Assembly: GCF_003851685.1 (NCBI RefSeq)
Contig: NZ_CP027727.1
Span: 2,976,001-3,040,000, forward strand
Source of the DNA: Pseudomonas sp. R5-89-07
Lineage (GTDB): Bacteria > Pseudomonadota > Gammaproteobacteria > Pseudomonadales > Pseudomonadaceae
Length of the DNA: 64,000 bases
Reading direction: 5' to 3'
Of this stretch, positions 27,047-35,801 are shown piece after piece. Both the position numbers and the translations under genes were made by a program. The stretch's first letter is position 1, and the number at the start of each line of letters is the position of its first letter. The notes below the pieces were generated by a model, which was given only the letters and a program-made list of their open reading frames with translations, was not told the origin of the DNA and searched no databases.

Positions 27047-27772
27047 ATGGAATTAGGACAGCTGTTGGGATGGGATGCCTATTTTTACAGTATCTTTGCG
27101 CAAACCATGAACATGGAGGAATTCACGGTTGTCGCATTGAGAGCCTTGCGTGAACTGCGGTTTGATTTCTTTGCCTATGGCATGTGCAGCGTAACGCCGT
27201 TCATGCGGCCCAAGACCTATATGTACAGCAATTATCCCGAGCACTGGATACAGCGTTATCAAGCAGCCAATTACGCAATGATCGACCCCACGGTACAACA
27301 CAGCAAAGTTTCCTCAGCGCCCATTTTGTGGAGCAATGAGTTGTTCCGGGGCTGCCCTGAATTGTGGTCTGAAGCCAACGATTCAAATCTATGCCACGGC
27401 CTGGCACAACCTTCATTCAACACCCAGGGCCGTGTCGGGATGTTGAGCCTGGCACGCAAGGACAAGGTCATCAGTCTTCAGGAGTTCGAAGCCTTGAAGC
27501 CGGTGACCAAGGCGTTTGCCGCTGCGGCCTTCGAGAAAATTTCCGAGTTGGAGAGTGACGTCCGTGCGTTCAACACAGACGTGGAGTTCAGCGAGCGCGA
27601 ATGCGATGTGTTGCGCTGGACCGCCGACGGCAAGACCTCGGAGGAAATAGGCGTGATCATGGGCGTGTGCACCGACACCGTGAATTACCACCACCGCAAC
27701 ATCCAGCGCAAAATCGGCGCCAGCAACCGCGTGCAGGCCGTGTCTTACGCCGTCGCGCTGGGCTATATCTGA
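27047..27772 (+). CDS. phzR: PhzR, LuxR-family quorum-sensing activator
   Basis: The 241-residue protein has an autoinducer-binding domain (about 10-165, with [34 protein letters not shown] and WSNELF) and a GerE-type helix-turn-helix (about 175-240: [41 protein letters not shown]). It closely resembles recalled PhzR of strain 2-79, whose ligand is chiefly 3-hydroxyhexanoyl-homoserine lactone. ATG 27047 gives the family N terminus MELGQ. It is divergent from phzA and convergent with phzI. Confidence 0.95.
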   Translation: MELGQLLGWDAYFYSIFAQTMNMEEFTVVALRALRELRFDFFAYGMCSVTPFMRPKTYMYSNYPEHWIQRYQAANYAMIDPTVQHSKVSSAPILWSNELFRGCPELWSEANDSNLCHGLAQPSFNTQGRVGMLSLARKDKVISLQEFEALKPVTKAFAAAAFEKISELESDVRAFNTDVEFSERECDVLRWTADGKTSEEIGVIMGVCTDTVNYHHRNIQRKIGASNRVQAVSYAVALGYI

Positions 27773-27786
27773 AATTCATCTACTGT

Positions 27787-27814
27787 GCCGAGTCGACCAG
27801 AAGGACGACTCGGC
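27787..27814. terminator. Hairpin between convergent phzR and phzI
   Basis: GCCGAGTCG (27787-27795) pairs with CGACTCGGC (27806-27814) across a 10-base loop in the 47-bp space between the two stops. It has no T-tract, but its position suits a bidirectional stop or a barrier to antisense transcription. Confidence 0.5.
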
Positions 27815-27819
27815 CGGTA

Positions 27820-28407
27820 TCACGCCGTCTCTTCCATTGGCTCGGAGGTGAAGGCTGAAGGTATGCGGACGCCGCGGTGGTGTTCACGGTGAGCCGAGAG
27901 TTTGATAGCGAGGAGTTTTTCGTCCTGGTGCACGGTAACCGGGCCCAGGCGTTCGTAGTTGACCCCGTTGATCTTGTAATAGCGCTCCATCGTGCTGTTG
28001 ACGATTCCAACGATGGTTTCGGCGCCCGCCAGGCTGGCGATCTTGAGGCTTTTCCAGAACAAAGGCATGGCCAACTGCGGTTCGCGGGTGGTGAAACGTG
28101 TCATTTCCCAGATGGTGGGATGCTTGGGTGGCGTCTCTGCGCAGGTATGGCTGAAGACGCCTTCCAGCAGGTTGGGGAATAGGGTCGGTATCAGACGCGC
28201 GCAGCCTACGATGGCACGGTGCTCGTTGAAGGCCAGGAGGTAACGGGCGTGCTCGGTGTCGTACTGATCCCATTCACAACCGGCCTGGTGCGGCTGGATA
28301 GGCAATCGCCATCCGAGTTTCTCGACGAATTGCTCGTGCCGAAAGCGACCGAGCATGAGCTTAAGCTCGTCGCTCATTGCGCTGAGTGTGTGCTCTTCCA
28401 TGTGCAT
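27820..28407 (-). CDS. phzI: PhzI, acyl-homoserine lactone synthase
   Basis: The 195-residue LuxI-family enzyme makes acyl-homoserine lactone from acyl-ACP and SAM. Conserved features include F28-region RHEQFVEKLGW, CEWDQYDTEHARYL, GCARLIPT and IWEMTRFTT. ATG 28407 gives the family start MHMEEHTL and follows AAGGA. Upstream frame to 28434 is not needed. A perfect PhzR box and TATAAA precede it, so positive autoregulation is expected. The product is inferred to be 3-hydroxy-C6-HSL from similarity. Confidence 0.94.
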   Translation of the reverse strand: MHMEEHTLSAMSDELKLMLGRFRHEQFVEKLGWRLPIQPHQAGCEWDQYDTEHARYLLAFNEHRAIVGCARLIPTLFPNLLEGVFSHTCAETPPKHPTIWEMTRFTTREPQLAMPLFWKSLKIASLAGAETIVGIVNSTMERYYKINGVNYERLGPVTVHQDEKLLAIKLSAHREHHRGVRIPSAFTSEPMEETA

Positions 28408-28443
28408 GGCAAAGTGTTCCTTGGGGATGGGCAAGTGCGGATT

Positions 28444-28449
28444 TTTATA
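28444..28449 (-). promoter_or_regulatory. Predicted -10 of the phzI promoter
   Basis: The reverse strand reads TATAAA, 22 bp after the PhzR box at 28472-28489. The spacing nearly equals that of the phzA promoter, supporting both assignments. Confidence 0.55.
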
Positions 28450-28471
28450 GAGGACTTGTACGGGCTTAGCG

Positions 28472-28489
28472 ACTACAAGATCTTGTAGT
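28472..28489. promoter_or_regulatory. phz box (PhzR binding site) for phzI
   Basis: ACTACAAGATCTTGTAGT is a perfect 18-bp palindrome about 65 bp upstream of the phzI start. It differs by one base from the phzA box and restores full symmetry, so PhzR may bind it more tightly. Confidence 0.88.
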
Positions 28490-28661
28490 TCGCTCTATGC
28501 TGGAGGGTATCGCCTGGCCGCCGCATCCGGTATTTTCCAGGGACGCGCGCAGCGTCTGAGTCATAAATGAGATTTATCTGAAGTGGAACGCCGTCTCAGG
28601 CAGAGTAGAACCAAAGACGGTGGACAGATGCGTTCCAAGTCAGGTGTTTGAGGGAGGAACG

Positions 28662-30845
28662 ATGTTGAATTTTGAAGAGCGCCCCAGGGACGCGCACGAG
28701 CCCAGCGAGTACGAAAGCCTGGTCGCGATGGGAACTCGCACACTCGATGCCATTCCCGGCGCTATCTACCTGTGCGACCGCGACGGGTGGCTCGTCAGGT
28801 TCAACAGCGAAGCAGTCGAGTTGTGGGGACGAACACCCGCGCTGGGGGAGGGCGGAGAGCGTTTTTGCGGTTCGTATCGGCTTTATTCAATAGAAGGCAC
28901 GCCGTTGGCCGTTGACGAATGTCCGATGGCCTCCACCCTCAACGCGGGCCTGTGTGCGCGTAACCAGGAAGTGCTGATTGAGCGCCCGGACGGATCGCGG
29001 TTCGTGGCGCTCATGAGTATCCGCACGCTTAGAGACCGGCATGGCCACATCCAGGGCGCGATCAATTGCTTTCAGGATATCTCGGCGCACCACGCTATCG
29101 CCGAGGAACTGCGGCGCAAAAGCTCCGATCTTGAAGATTTTTTCGAAAACAGCGCCGTGGGCCTTCATATTGTCAGCGGCGAAGGCATCATCCTGCGAGC
29201 CAACAAAGCGGAGTTGTCGCTGCTGGGTTACTCTGCCGACGAATACGTTGGCCGTCATATCAGCGAATTTCATATGGATGAGCCCGTCATCGGCGACATC
29301 CTCAACAAGCTTGGAAGCGGTGATTGCCTGAACAGCTACCCGGCGCGCCTGAGAACCAAAAACGGCACGATCAAACATGTCGCAATTACCTCCAATGGGC
29401 GATTTGAAAACGGGAAATTCTTCAACACTCGTTGCTTCACTATTGACGTAACCCGCGTGCATGACGCCGAAACCGAGCGCCAGGAGAGCGATGATCGGCT
29501 GGCGGCGACTTACGAGGCAGCGACGATCGGCATTGCCGAGGCAGGAGAGGACGGTCGCCTGCTGCGGGTGAACGACGCCCTTTGCACCATGCTCGGTCGG
29601 TCTCGCGAGCAACTGCTGGCGATGACCTTTCTGGACTATACCCATCCAGACAGTATTGAGCAGGATGCGGCGTTGTACGCTCGGCAGGTGGCCGGCGAAC
29701 TGGAGAACTACATGTTGCGCAAGCGGGCCGTAAAGCCTGATGGCCAGCCGCTTTATCTGGATGTTTCCAGCTCGTCGGTAAGGGCTGCCGATGGCAGGTT
29801 CCGCTATGGTGTGCGGGTCATCCAGGACGTCACGCTGGCCCGAGAGATGGAAAACCGCGTGCGGGAAAGCGAGCGACACATGCGCAATCTCCTGCAGGCG
29901 CTGCCGGCGGCCGTCTACACCACCGACGCCGAAGGGCGCATCACGTTCTATAACGACGCGGCGGTCGAGTTGTCGGGGCGAACGCCGCAACTGGGCGATC
30001 TGTGGTGTGTCACCTGGAAATTATTCAACACCGATGGCACTTATCTGCCTCACGACCAATGCCCGATGGCCGTGGCGCTCAGGGAAAATCGGCCCATACG
30101 GGGCGTCGAGGCCATTGCGGAGCGCCCGGATGGCACCCGCGTATCCTTTGCGCCGTATCCGACCCCTCTGCACGATGCCGATGGAAACCTGATCGGTGCG
30201 ATCAACATGCTCGTGGACATTACTGAGCGAAAGCAGGCAGAAGACCGACAGAAAAACCTGATCGATGAACTCAATCACAGGGTCAAGAACACCCTGGCGA
30301 CGGTACAGTCCCTCGCGGCACAAACAGCGCGAAGCGCGCAGGATGCCAACGAAGGATATGTGCGGTTCGAAGCCAGGCTGCTCGCCTTGTCACGTGCCCA
30401 CGACCTGCTGACCAAACGGCATTGGGGCCACACTCCGCTGAGCGTACTGGCCCATGAAGTATTAATGCCGGTGTTTGGCGATGAACCTGGCCGCATCGTG
30501 ATCGCCGGTGATGCCATCGATGTTGACACCCGCATCGCCCTGAGCCTCACCATGACCCTCAATGAGCTGGCCATCAACGCCCTTAAATACGGTTCGATGT
30601 CTGTCGAGACCGGGACACTTTGCCTGAACTGGTGCGTTCAACCCCAACCGGACGGAGCGCTACTCACCCTGGACTGGCGCGAGGAGGGCGGCCCCCCGGT
30701 TTTTACGCCGCAGCGCAAAGGCTTGGGTTCGCGTTTGATGCAGCGCTGCATCGAGCGTGATTTAGTCGGTTTTTTTGAGCTTGCCTTCGCTCATGAGGGC
30801 GTTCACTGCCGCTTCTCGTTTATGGTCAATGAGAACACACCATGA
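28662..30845 (+). CDS. Multi-PAS HWE/HisKA_2-type sensor histidine kinase
   Basis: The 727-residue cytoplasmic protein has four PAS domains (about 25-140, 155-275, 285-400 and 410-525) and a C-terminal HWE-type kinase. The H-box is ELNHRVKNTLATVQSLA, the N-box TMTLNELAINALKYGS, and the late motif GLGSRLMQRCI. PAS1 and PAS4 resemble each other and share a D(E/Q)CPMA motif with Cys, suggesting internal duplication and a shared ligand. ATG 28662 follows GGGAGGAACG. Its stop overlaps the start of a receiver gene by four bases. The signal is unknown. It is divergent from phzI. Confidence 0.88.
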   Translation: MLNFEERPRDAHEPSEYESLVAMGTRTLDAIPGAIYLCDRDGWLVRFNSEAVELWGRTPALGEGGERFCGSYRLYSIEGTPLAVDECPMASTLNAGLCARNQEVLIERPDGSRFVALMSIRTLRDRHGHIQGAINCFQDISAHHAIAEELRRKSSDLEDFFENSAVGLHIVSGEGIILRANKAELSLLGYSADEYVGRHISEFHMDEPVIGDILNKLGSGDCLNSYPARLRTKNGTIKHVAITSNGRFENGKFFNTRCFTIDVTRVHDAETERQESDDRLAATYEAATIGIAEAGEDGRLLRVNDALCTMLGRSREQLLAMTFLDYTHPDSIEQDAALYARQVAGELENYMLRKRAVKPDGQPLYLDVSSSSVRAADGRFRYGVRVIQDVTLAREMENRVRESERHMRNLLQALPAAVYTTDAEGRITFYNDAAVELSGRTPQLGDLWCVTWKLFNTDGTYLPHDQCPMAVALRENRPIRGVEAIAERPDGTRVSFAPYPTPLHDADGNLIGAINMLVDITERKQAEDRQKNLIDELNHRVKNTLATVQSLAAQTARSAQDANEGYVRFEARLLALSRAHDLLTKRHWGHTPLSVLAHEVLMPVFGDEPGRIVIAGDAIDVDTRIALSLTMTLNELAINALKYGSMSVETGTLCLNWCVQPQPDGALLTLDWREEGGPPVFTPQRKGLGSRLMQRCIERDLVGFFELAFAHEGVHCRFSFMVNENTP

Positions 30846-31201
30846 CCTCGTTTCCAGGCATCCGGGTGCTCCTGGTTGAAGATGAAGGCGCCATCGCGAT
30901 GTTGATCGAGGAAATGCTCGAGGACCTCGGATGCACGGTAGTCGCCTCCGTGGCCCAGCTTGCGAAGGCACTCGACGTGGCACATGTGCTCGACGCAGAC
31001 CTGGCGATTCTGGACGTGAACCTGGCCGGAGAACGCGTCTTCCCGGTTGCCAGCGTTCTGCGCGCGCGCAACATTCCGTTTTTATTCAGCACGGGGTACG
31101 GCGTCAGCGGCCTGCCGAAGGAGTTTGCTGACTGCCCGGTCTTGCATAAGCCCTTTGCGCAAAGCGATCTTACGTTGAAGATCGCACAGACATTGGGGTG
31201 A
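30842..31201 (+). CDS. Single-domain response regulator
   Basis: The 119-residue receiver domain has acidic residues E13-D14, phosphoacceptor D58 (ILDVNLAG) and Lys in HKPF. It has no output domain. The ATGA overlap with the HWE kinase gene shows translational coupling, and receivers of this class often pair with such kinases. It may act by protein interaction or as a phosphate sink. Confidence 0.87.
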   Translation: MTSFPGIRVLLVEDEGAIAMLIEEMLEDLGCTVVASVAQLAKALDVAHVLDADLAILDVNLAGERVFPVASVLRARNIPFLFSTGYGVSGLPKEFADCPVLHKPFAQSDLTLKIAQTLG

Positions 31202-31243
31202 CAGTCAGGCTGGGGCGGACGAGCATAGCGGTTCTAGAACAAC

Positions 31244-32305
31244 TTAAGGTATCAAGCGCATGTCGCGTAGTTTGTCGAACACATCAAAAAATGCTTGATC
31301 GCTCGCCTGGTAGGCAGTGAAGCCCATTGCACGGCTTTTTGACATATCAGTGACAACTTCGATGGGTCGGCCGAGGTCGGCATCGGTGTGCCACGGGGAC
31401 ACCAGGCGATCTATATTGGGTTCTTTCAGGCCGTGATCGGCAGCCATTTGCGACCATACGACTTGGTCGTTACTCATCTGCTCTTCAAGGGGGGAGAGCG
31501 TCGCGGGATAATCGGCAGCAGGCAAGTCGAAATATTCGGCAATTTGGCTCCACATCCATTTCCAACGAAATACATCGCCATTCGTCACATTGAATGCCTG
31601 ATTGGCCGCAGCCGGCGTGGTTGCCGCCCACAGTTGTTGTTTCGCCAACTGCCGTGCGTCCGTCATATCGGTGAGGCTTTCCCACTGCACCCTTGATCCA
31701 GGAAACACAAAGGGCCGATTGGTGTGTTTGCAAATCGAGGCATAGACGGCGAGGGTGGTTGCCATATTCATCGCGTTGCCGACCGCAACCCCGGTGACGG
31801 TATGCGGGCGATGAACGCTCCACGTGAAGCCGTCCTTTTCAGCGGCGGCGAATAGTTCGTCTTCTTGGGCGTAGTAGAAATTTTCAATATCCAGACGACC
31901 TTGTTCTTCGCGAAACGGTGTTTGCGGAAGACTGCCCTTGCCATACGCTTCGAACGGGCCGAGATAATGTTTCAGGCCTGTCACCAGCGCTACGTGCTCA
32001 ACACTCTTGGCCGGGCGAACGGCGGTGAGCACGTTGCGTACCATGGCGGCATTCACGCGAATGTTCTCGGCCTCCGTGGCTTGTCGTGACCACGTAGTAA
32101 TGAATACATGAGTGGGTTTCAAATCCGCCAGCGCATGTTCCAGCGAAGCCGGATCCTGAAGGTCTGCCGCGACAGGGATAACGCCTTGTACTTGCGAAGG
32201 GTGCCGCGACAGCGCGGCGACCTGCCAGTTGTTGTCGATCAGTAACTGAGTGATGGCGCTGCCGACGATGCCGCTGGCGCCTACGACTAAAGCTGTTTGG
32301 CTCAT
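31244..32305 (-). CDS. PRISE-type NAD(P)-dependent reductase (iridoid synthase/5-beta-reductase-like SDR)
   Basis: The 353-residue atypical SDR has an N-terminal GASGIVGSAI nucleotide-binding loop, TTWSRQATEAENIRVN, GLKHYLGPFEAYGKG and the NFYYAQEDELF motif that carries the active-site Tyr in the progesterone 5-beta-reductase/iridoid synthase (PRISE) group. These enzymes reduce enones by 1,4-addition. WSVHRPHTVTG and FPGS support the assignment. ATG 32305 follows AGGAGAAAC. It is a single gene with an AT-rich inverted repeat about 100 bp upstream. The substrate is unknown. Confidence 0.8.
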   Translation of the reverse strand: MSQTALVVGASGIVGSAITQLLIDNNWQVAALSRHPSQVQGVIPVAADLQDPASLEHALADLKPTHVFITTWSRQATEAENIRVNAAMVRNVLTAVRPAKSVEHVALVTGLKHYLGPFEAYGKGSLPQTPFREEQGRLDIENFYYAQEDELFAAAEKDGFTWSVHRPHTVTGVAVGNAMNMATTLAVYASICKHTNRPFVFPGSRVQWESLTDMTDARQLAKQQLWAATTPAAANQAFNVTNGDVFRWKWMWSQIAEYFDLPAADYPATLSPLEEQMSNDQVVWSQMAADHGLKEPNIDRLVSPWHTDADLGRPIEVVTDMSKSRAMGFTAYQASDQAFFDVFDKLRDMRLIP

Positions 32306-32403
32306 AGGTTTCTCCTGGATTCAAACTTGGGAGTTCACCTGAGCGAAGGAGGTTCAACCTAAAGTGGAAGGCAGGCTGCTGATTGGGCAAATACGTAATT
32401 TAA

Positions 32404-32419
32404 CATAATATACATTATG
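32404..32419. promoter_or_regulatory. AT-rich inverted repeat upstream of the PRISE reductase gene
   Basis: CATAAT-N4-ATTATG lies in an AT-rich stretch about 100 bp before the reverse-strand reductase start and about 65 bp before the hrp box of the next locus. It could be an operator for a small repressor. The regulator is unknown. Confidence 0.35.
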
Positions 32420-32482
32420 CGAATACATGGATTGCCCGACGAGCACTCGACACTCCGTGAGTTCGCTGCTGCTGACCCTGCA

Positions 32483-32511
32483 GGAACTCAACTGTGGATA
32501 TAAGCCACTAC
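32483..32511 (+). promoter_or_regulatory. hrp box, HrpL (ECF sigma) promoter
   Basis: GGAACT, then 16 bases, then CCAC matches the hrp-box consensus GGAACC-N15/16-CCACNNA except for T in the sixth position and C in the final one. It lies 39 bp upstream of an ATG with an AGGAGG Shine-Dalgarno. In pseudomonads this promoter type drives type III secretion genes and effectors. Confidence 0.72.
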
Positions 32512-32549
32512 GACCACTGCAAAACTCATCCAGGCAGGAGGAAAATACA

Positions 32550-33101
32550 ATGCTGACTTCGAGTCATTCGCTACCCACCTTGCAGGCTGCTAGTCGAGCT
32601 CTTGGACTGTCTGAGAATGACAATCCACCCGAGAAGAAATCCAACTTACCCAACGCCAGTGTTTTTGCGTACAACACGCGGTCAGCGACGCTCGCCATGG
32701 ACAATTCTGCGAAAAACAGAATAAACGAGACGCCCATCGCCATCGAGCGTAATCCTCGCTGGGTAAACCCTGAAACGAGGTCTGCGTGTAAATACTCGCC
32801 GGTTAAAGTCGGAGATTTACCGCATGACGACGCGATAAATAGCCCCCGGAAAGCGTCGATTAACAGCATGCGAGCGGTGCTTGATAACCGGATCGACACC
32901 TGCAGAGAGCTCTCCATGGATCGCGGAACATCCCGCGGCGGTAGTTGGTTTTCATTCCTCAGAGGCGCCTTGCGTCATGAGCCACATCTGAATAAAGAAA
33001 CGGTTCCGGCCGTTGTCATCAGCGGCGGGAAGTGCCAGCAGACTCGCTGCGGATCTCAGCACGGATTACAGCCTGGCGTGGCATCCGAAGAATATGACTA
33101 A
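32550..33101 (+). CDS. Candidate type III effector, N-terminal part or first ORF
   Basis: The 183-residue reading starts at ATG 32550, eight bases after AGGAGG and 39 bp after an hrp box. Its first 50 residues hold eight Ser and no acidic residue in the first 20, as in type III secretion signals. Little domain content is seen, and the chain is rich in Asn, Arg and Ser. From about 33000 the frame becomes less protein-like (several close Cys and Gln), while the frame one base on becomes convincing and carries the next ORF. The locus may be one gene of about 467 codons interrupted by a one-base shift between 32992 and 33098, or two coupled genes: ATG 33094 overlaps TAA 33099-33101. No homologue is recognised. 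Confidence 0.6.
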   Translation: MLTSSHSLPTLQAASRALGLSENDNPPEKKSNLPNASVFAYNTRSATLAMDNSAKNRINETPIAIERNPRWVNPETRSACKYSPVKVGDLPHDDAINSPRKASINSMRAVLDNRIDTCRELSMDRGTSRGGSWFSFLRGALRHEPHLNKETVPAVVISGGKCQQTRCGSQHGLQPGVASEEYD

Positions 33102-33954
33102 TAAGCAACGCACTCAGGCAGAGCCCGTCTACCTTCTTGTTCACCGGTTGGATTACCCAACCTATGCGACAACAATGAAAGAGGTACTTGAACGGTATCC
33201 AAATCTGCACCTTGTCGGCTGGGATGGCGCAAAGCTCACCGGGTTTGGCGCTGCCCGAGCATCGGCCATCGCCTTTGTCGACACACTCCCGTATCGCCCT
33301 GAACGCGTGATGATGATCGATCAAGATGTTGTGAAGACCGAACAGACCCGGCACACCCATCCAACCGTGCGCACCACAGTGGAGAATCTGCACCGGACTA
33401 CACATCAGCCGATCGTGGGTTACGGCATAGGCTATCCAGAGCGACAGCGCCCACCTGCCCCTTTTGGCAATACCCCGCCGCCCCAATCGTCGGATTTGGA
33501 CGGGCCGGCGGAGCAGTATGTATCTATTACCGCTCCGTTCCGTAAGAAACTGGAAGACGGCATTTACCCGCCTTACATGGTCGCAGGCGGCGAAGACATG
33601 TTAATGAGCAAGGAACTGGGCTTGAGTAAAAACAACCGTAATACAGTGCTGCCGCAGGAGAGAATCATAAAGAAGGAACTGAAAGGACCGACAGACACGC
33701 CGAACGTTTACTGGAATGAAGGTCGTACCCAGACGCTTGAAGCACTCTTCGAATCGGAAAAAAACACGCGGGTGGCGTTCGAAGGTCAAGCGATGACCTT
33801 GGATGAGCTGATGCATAGGTTCAAGGATAACGGCTGGATTGCTGCACACCCAAGCGTTGAATCCTATAATGTTTCGGCCTGCATTATTGAACGTATTATT
33901 TTGCGCCTGAACAACGAGTTACTCAAAGAAGCGCAGCAAAGCAGCTATGCATAA
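33094..33954 (+). CDS. Candidate effector domain, glycosyltransferase (GT-A)-like
   Basis: The 286-residue reading from ATG 33094 is open in this frame from 32992. It begins with a Rossmann-like strand-helix pattern (PVYLLVHRLDYPTYATTMKE, then YPNLHLVGWDG). GFGAARASAIAFVDTL and then RVMMIDQDVV follow, where the spaced Asp residues resemble the DxD motif of GT-A glycosyltransferases. A later GGEDMLMSKELG may form part of the acceptor site. It has no signal peptide or membrane segment. The GT reading is my inference. It overlaps the upstream ORF by eight bases and may be its frameshifted C-terminal part. Base composition is less GC-rich than the neighbours. No family name can be given. Confidence 0.6.
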   Translation: MTNKQRTQAEPVYLLVHRLDYPTYATTMKEVLERYPNLHLVGWDGAKLTGFGAARASAIAFVDTLPYRPERVMMIDQDVVKTEQTRHTHPTVRTTVENLHRTTHQPIVGYGIGYPERQRPPAPFGNTPPPQSSDLDGPAEQYVSITAPFRKKLEDGIYPPYMVAGGEDMLMSKELGLSKNNRNTVLPQERIIKKELKGPTDTPNVYWNEGRTQTLEALFESEKNTRVAFEGQAMTLDELMHRFKDNGWIAAHPSVESYNVSACIIERIILRLNNELLKEAQQSSYA

Positions 33955-33982
33955 TCCCCTGCAGGCGTTAATGTCTAATAAT

Positions 33983-34020
33983 ATATAGCTCAACTAAATG
34001 ACTATTTAGTTGAGCTATAT
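33983..34020. terminator. Perfect 17-bp AT-rich hairpin
   Basis: ATATAGCTCAACTAAAT (33983-33999) and its exact complement (34004-34020) flank a four-base GACT loop. It lies between the candidate effector gene and the convergent chemoreceptor gene, whose stop is eight bases away. A bidirectional terminator is likely, although the stem is unusually AT-rich and long. Confidence 0.6.
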
Positions 34021-34027
34021 CAGCGCA

Positions 34028-35641
34028 TTACATCTTAAATCGATCCACCGACTGCGACAGTTTCCCCGCCAGGCTCGACAGCTCATCCGTCGTCGACGCC
34101 GTGCCCGCAATCACGCGGCTATTGCTTTCCGACATTCCCGCAATCATCTCCACCTGATGGGCGATCTCGTTGCTGGCCAGGCTCTGTTCGCTGATGGTGC
34201 GGGAAATATCGTTTACCAGTTCCGTGGTGTTGAGCGTGGCCTGGAGGATCTCGCGAATCGCGCGTTCCACGTCGGCGGTCACGGCCATGCCCTTATCCAC
34301 TTGAGCAACGCCCTCCTCCATGCTGGTCACCGCTTCGCGGGTGTTCTGCTGAATACGCCCGACCATGCTGGCGATTTCCTGGGTCGAGGCGCTAGTGCGT
34401 CCGGCCAGGCTGCGTACTTCATCGGCCACCACGGCAAAGCCACGGCCCTGCTCGCCGGCGCGGGCGGCTTCAATGGCGGCGTTCAGGGCCAGCAGGTTGG
34501 TTTGGTCAGCGATGCCCTTGATCACCTGGATGATGCTGTAGATGGCCTCGGATTCTTTGTCCAGCGTGCGAATCACCTGGGCCGATTGCTGTGCCGAGCG
34601 TGCGATGCCGTCCATGTCGCTGACCACTTGATGAATGATCCGGCCGCCGTCCTTGGCCAGGGTTTGCGCCTGGTTGGCCATGTCCAGCGCGTGCCCGGCA
34701 TGGCGGGTGATTTCTTCGATGCTGGCGGTCATTTCACTCGCGGCGGCGGCCATGGTACTGGCGGCCGCGCTTTGCTGCTGGCTGCTGCCCGCCACTTCAT
34801 GGCAGCCCTGGCTCAGTCGCTCGCTCATGCCATTGACGCCATGGGCATTGCTGCGCACCACTTCGATCATGCTGCGCAAATCACGCTGCATCGTGGCCAG
34901 GCTGCGAATCAGCGTGCTGGCTTCGTCCTGGTTCTTGGGCTCGACAATCGGTTGGCTCAAGTTGCCATGGGCGATGCTATCGGCAATGCGGCTGGCGGTT
35001 TGCAACGGCCCCATGATGCTCAGGATTACCCAGCGGCCTTGTGCCAACAACAGTAAAAGGCTGGCGATCAAGACCCCGGCGAGGACCCAGTTGGCGTTGC
35101 TGATGGCTTGTCGTGTACCGGCGCTGGTGCCCAGGGTATGGCTTTCGATCAGTTCACTCAGCGCGGCCATTTGATCTTCAAGCTGGCTGAATGCAGCGTT
35201 GAAGGTTTCGATCTCTACGCGCGCGGCCTCGGGATTGGTCAGGGCCAATGCAACGATGCGCTCGCCGGCGCTGATGTAGGTGTCGAGGCTGGGTTTGATT
35301 TTTTCCAGGCTGGCCTTGGTCGTGTCATCCAACGGCTGCTTGAAATTATCCGCCAGCATCTGACGGAAATGCTCGGCATGCTCCTTGAGCGACGCGTTGA
35401 CCTCGGCAGGTGTATTCGTGCTTTTGCCCAGCCCCACTAACATGGCGGACAACACATCGGCACGCAGGGCGTCGTGCATCATGTCGGCTTCCATATGATT
35501 GCGCAGCACAGTCATGCTGACTTCGTTGTCTTGCACCGCCGCGCCCATGCGGGTGTTTCCCAGGTAGCCTGCCAGGCTCATGATCAAGGCGGTTGCCAGC
35601 CCGGTCGCAATCAACAGCATCAAGCGTAATTTGATCGTCAT
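34028..35641 (-). CDS. Methyl-accepting chemotaxis protein
   Basis: The 537-residue transducer has TM1 (about 8-28), a periplasmic four-helix-bundle sensor (about 30-185), TM2 (about 187-207), HAMP (about 208-260) and a signalling domain with the conserved hairpin [29 protein letters not shown] 35641 begins the first TM helix and follows GGGGATACC. An upstream frame to 35713 is not needed. The ligand is unknown. It is convergent with the candidate effector gene. Confidence 0.93.
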   Translation of the reverse strand: MTIKLRLMLLIATGLATALIMSLAGYLGNTRMGAAVQDNEVSMTVLRNHMEADMMHDALRADVLSAMLVGLGKSTNTPAEVNASLKEHAEHFRQMLADNFKQPLDDTTKASLEKIKPSLDTYISAGERIVALALTNPEAARVEIETFNAAFSQLEDQMAALSELIESHTLGTSAGTRQAISNANWVLAGVLIASLLLLLAQGRWVILSIMGPLQTASRIADSIAHGNLSQPIVEPKNQDEASTLIRSLATMQRDLRSMIEVVRSNAHGVNGMSERLSQGCHEVAGSSQQQSAAASTMAAAASEMTASIEEITRHAGHALDMANQAQTLAKDGGRIIHQVVSDMDGIARSAQQSAQVIRTLDKESEAIYSIIQVIKGIADQTNLLALNAAIEAARAGEQGRGFAVVADEVRSLAGRTSASTQEIASMVGRIQQNTREAVTSMEEGVAQVDKGMAVTADVERAIREILQATLNTTELVNDISRTISEQSLASNEIAHQVEMIAGMSESNSRVIAGTASTTDELSSLAGKLSQSVDRFKM

Positions 35642-35801
35642 CTGGTATCCCCACACCTGGACCTCCGGTTGGGAAGCCAACCGTTCGAGCGTCATTAGTA
35701 CCGTTATCGGCACCGGTATCCGTTAGTGAAGCCTAAGTTTGCGGATCTGCGCGAATCCCTTAAGCTGGGCGTCTTTTGCCCTGCCCTGCCCGGACCTGCC
35801 C

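Noticed and set aside
26965..27153. 62-codon frame overlapping the phzR start
   Set aside because: It has an ATG at 27034 with GGAG but overlaps the conserved PhzR N terminus in another frame. At most it might affect phzR translation.
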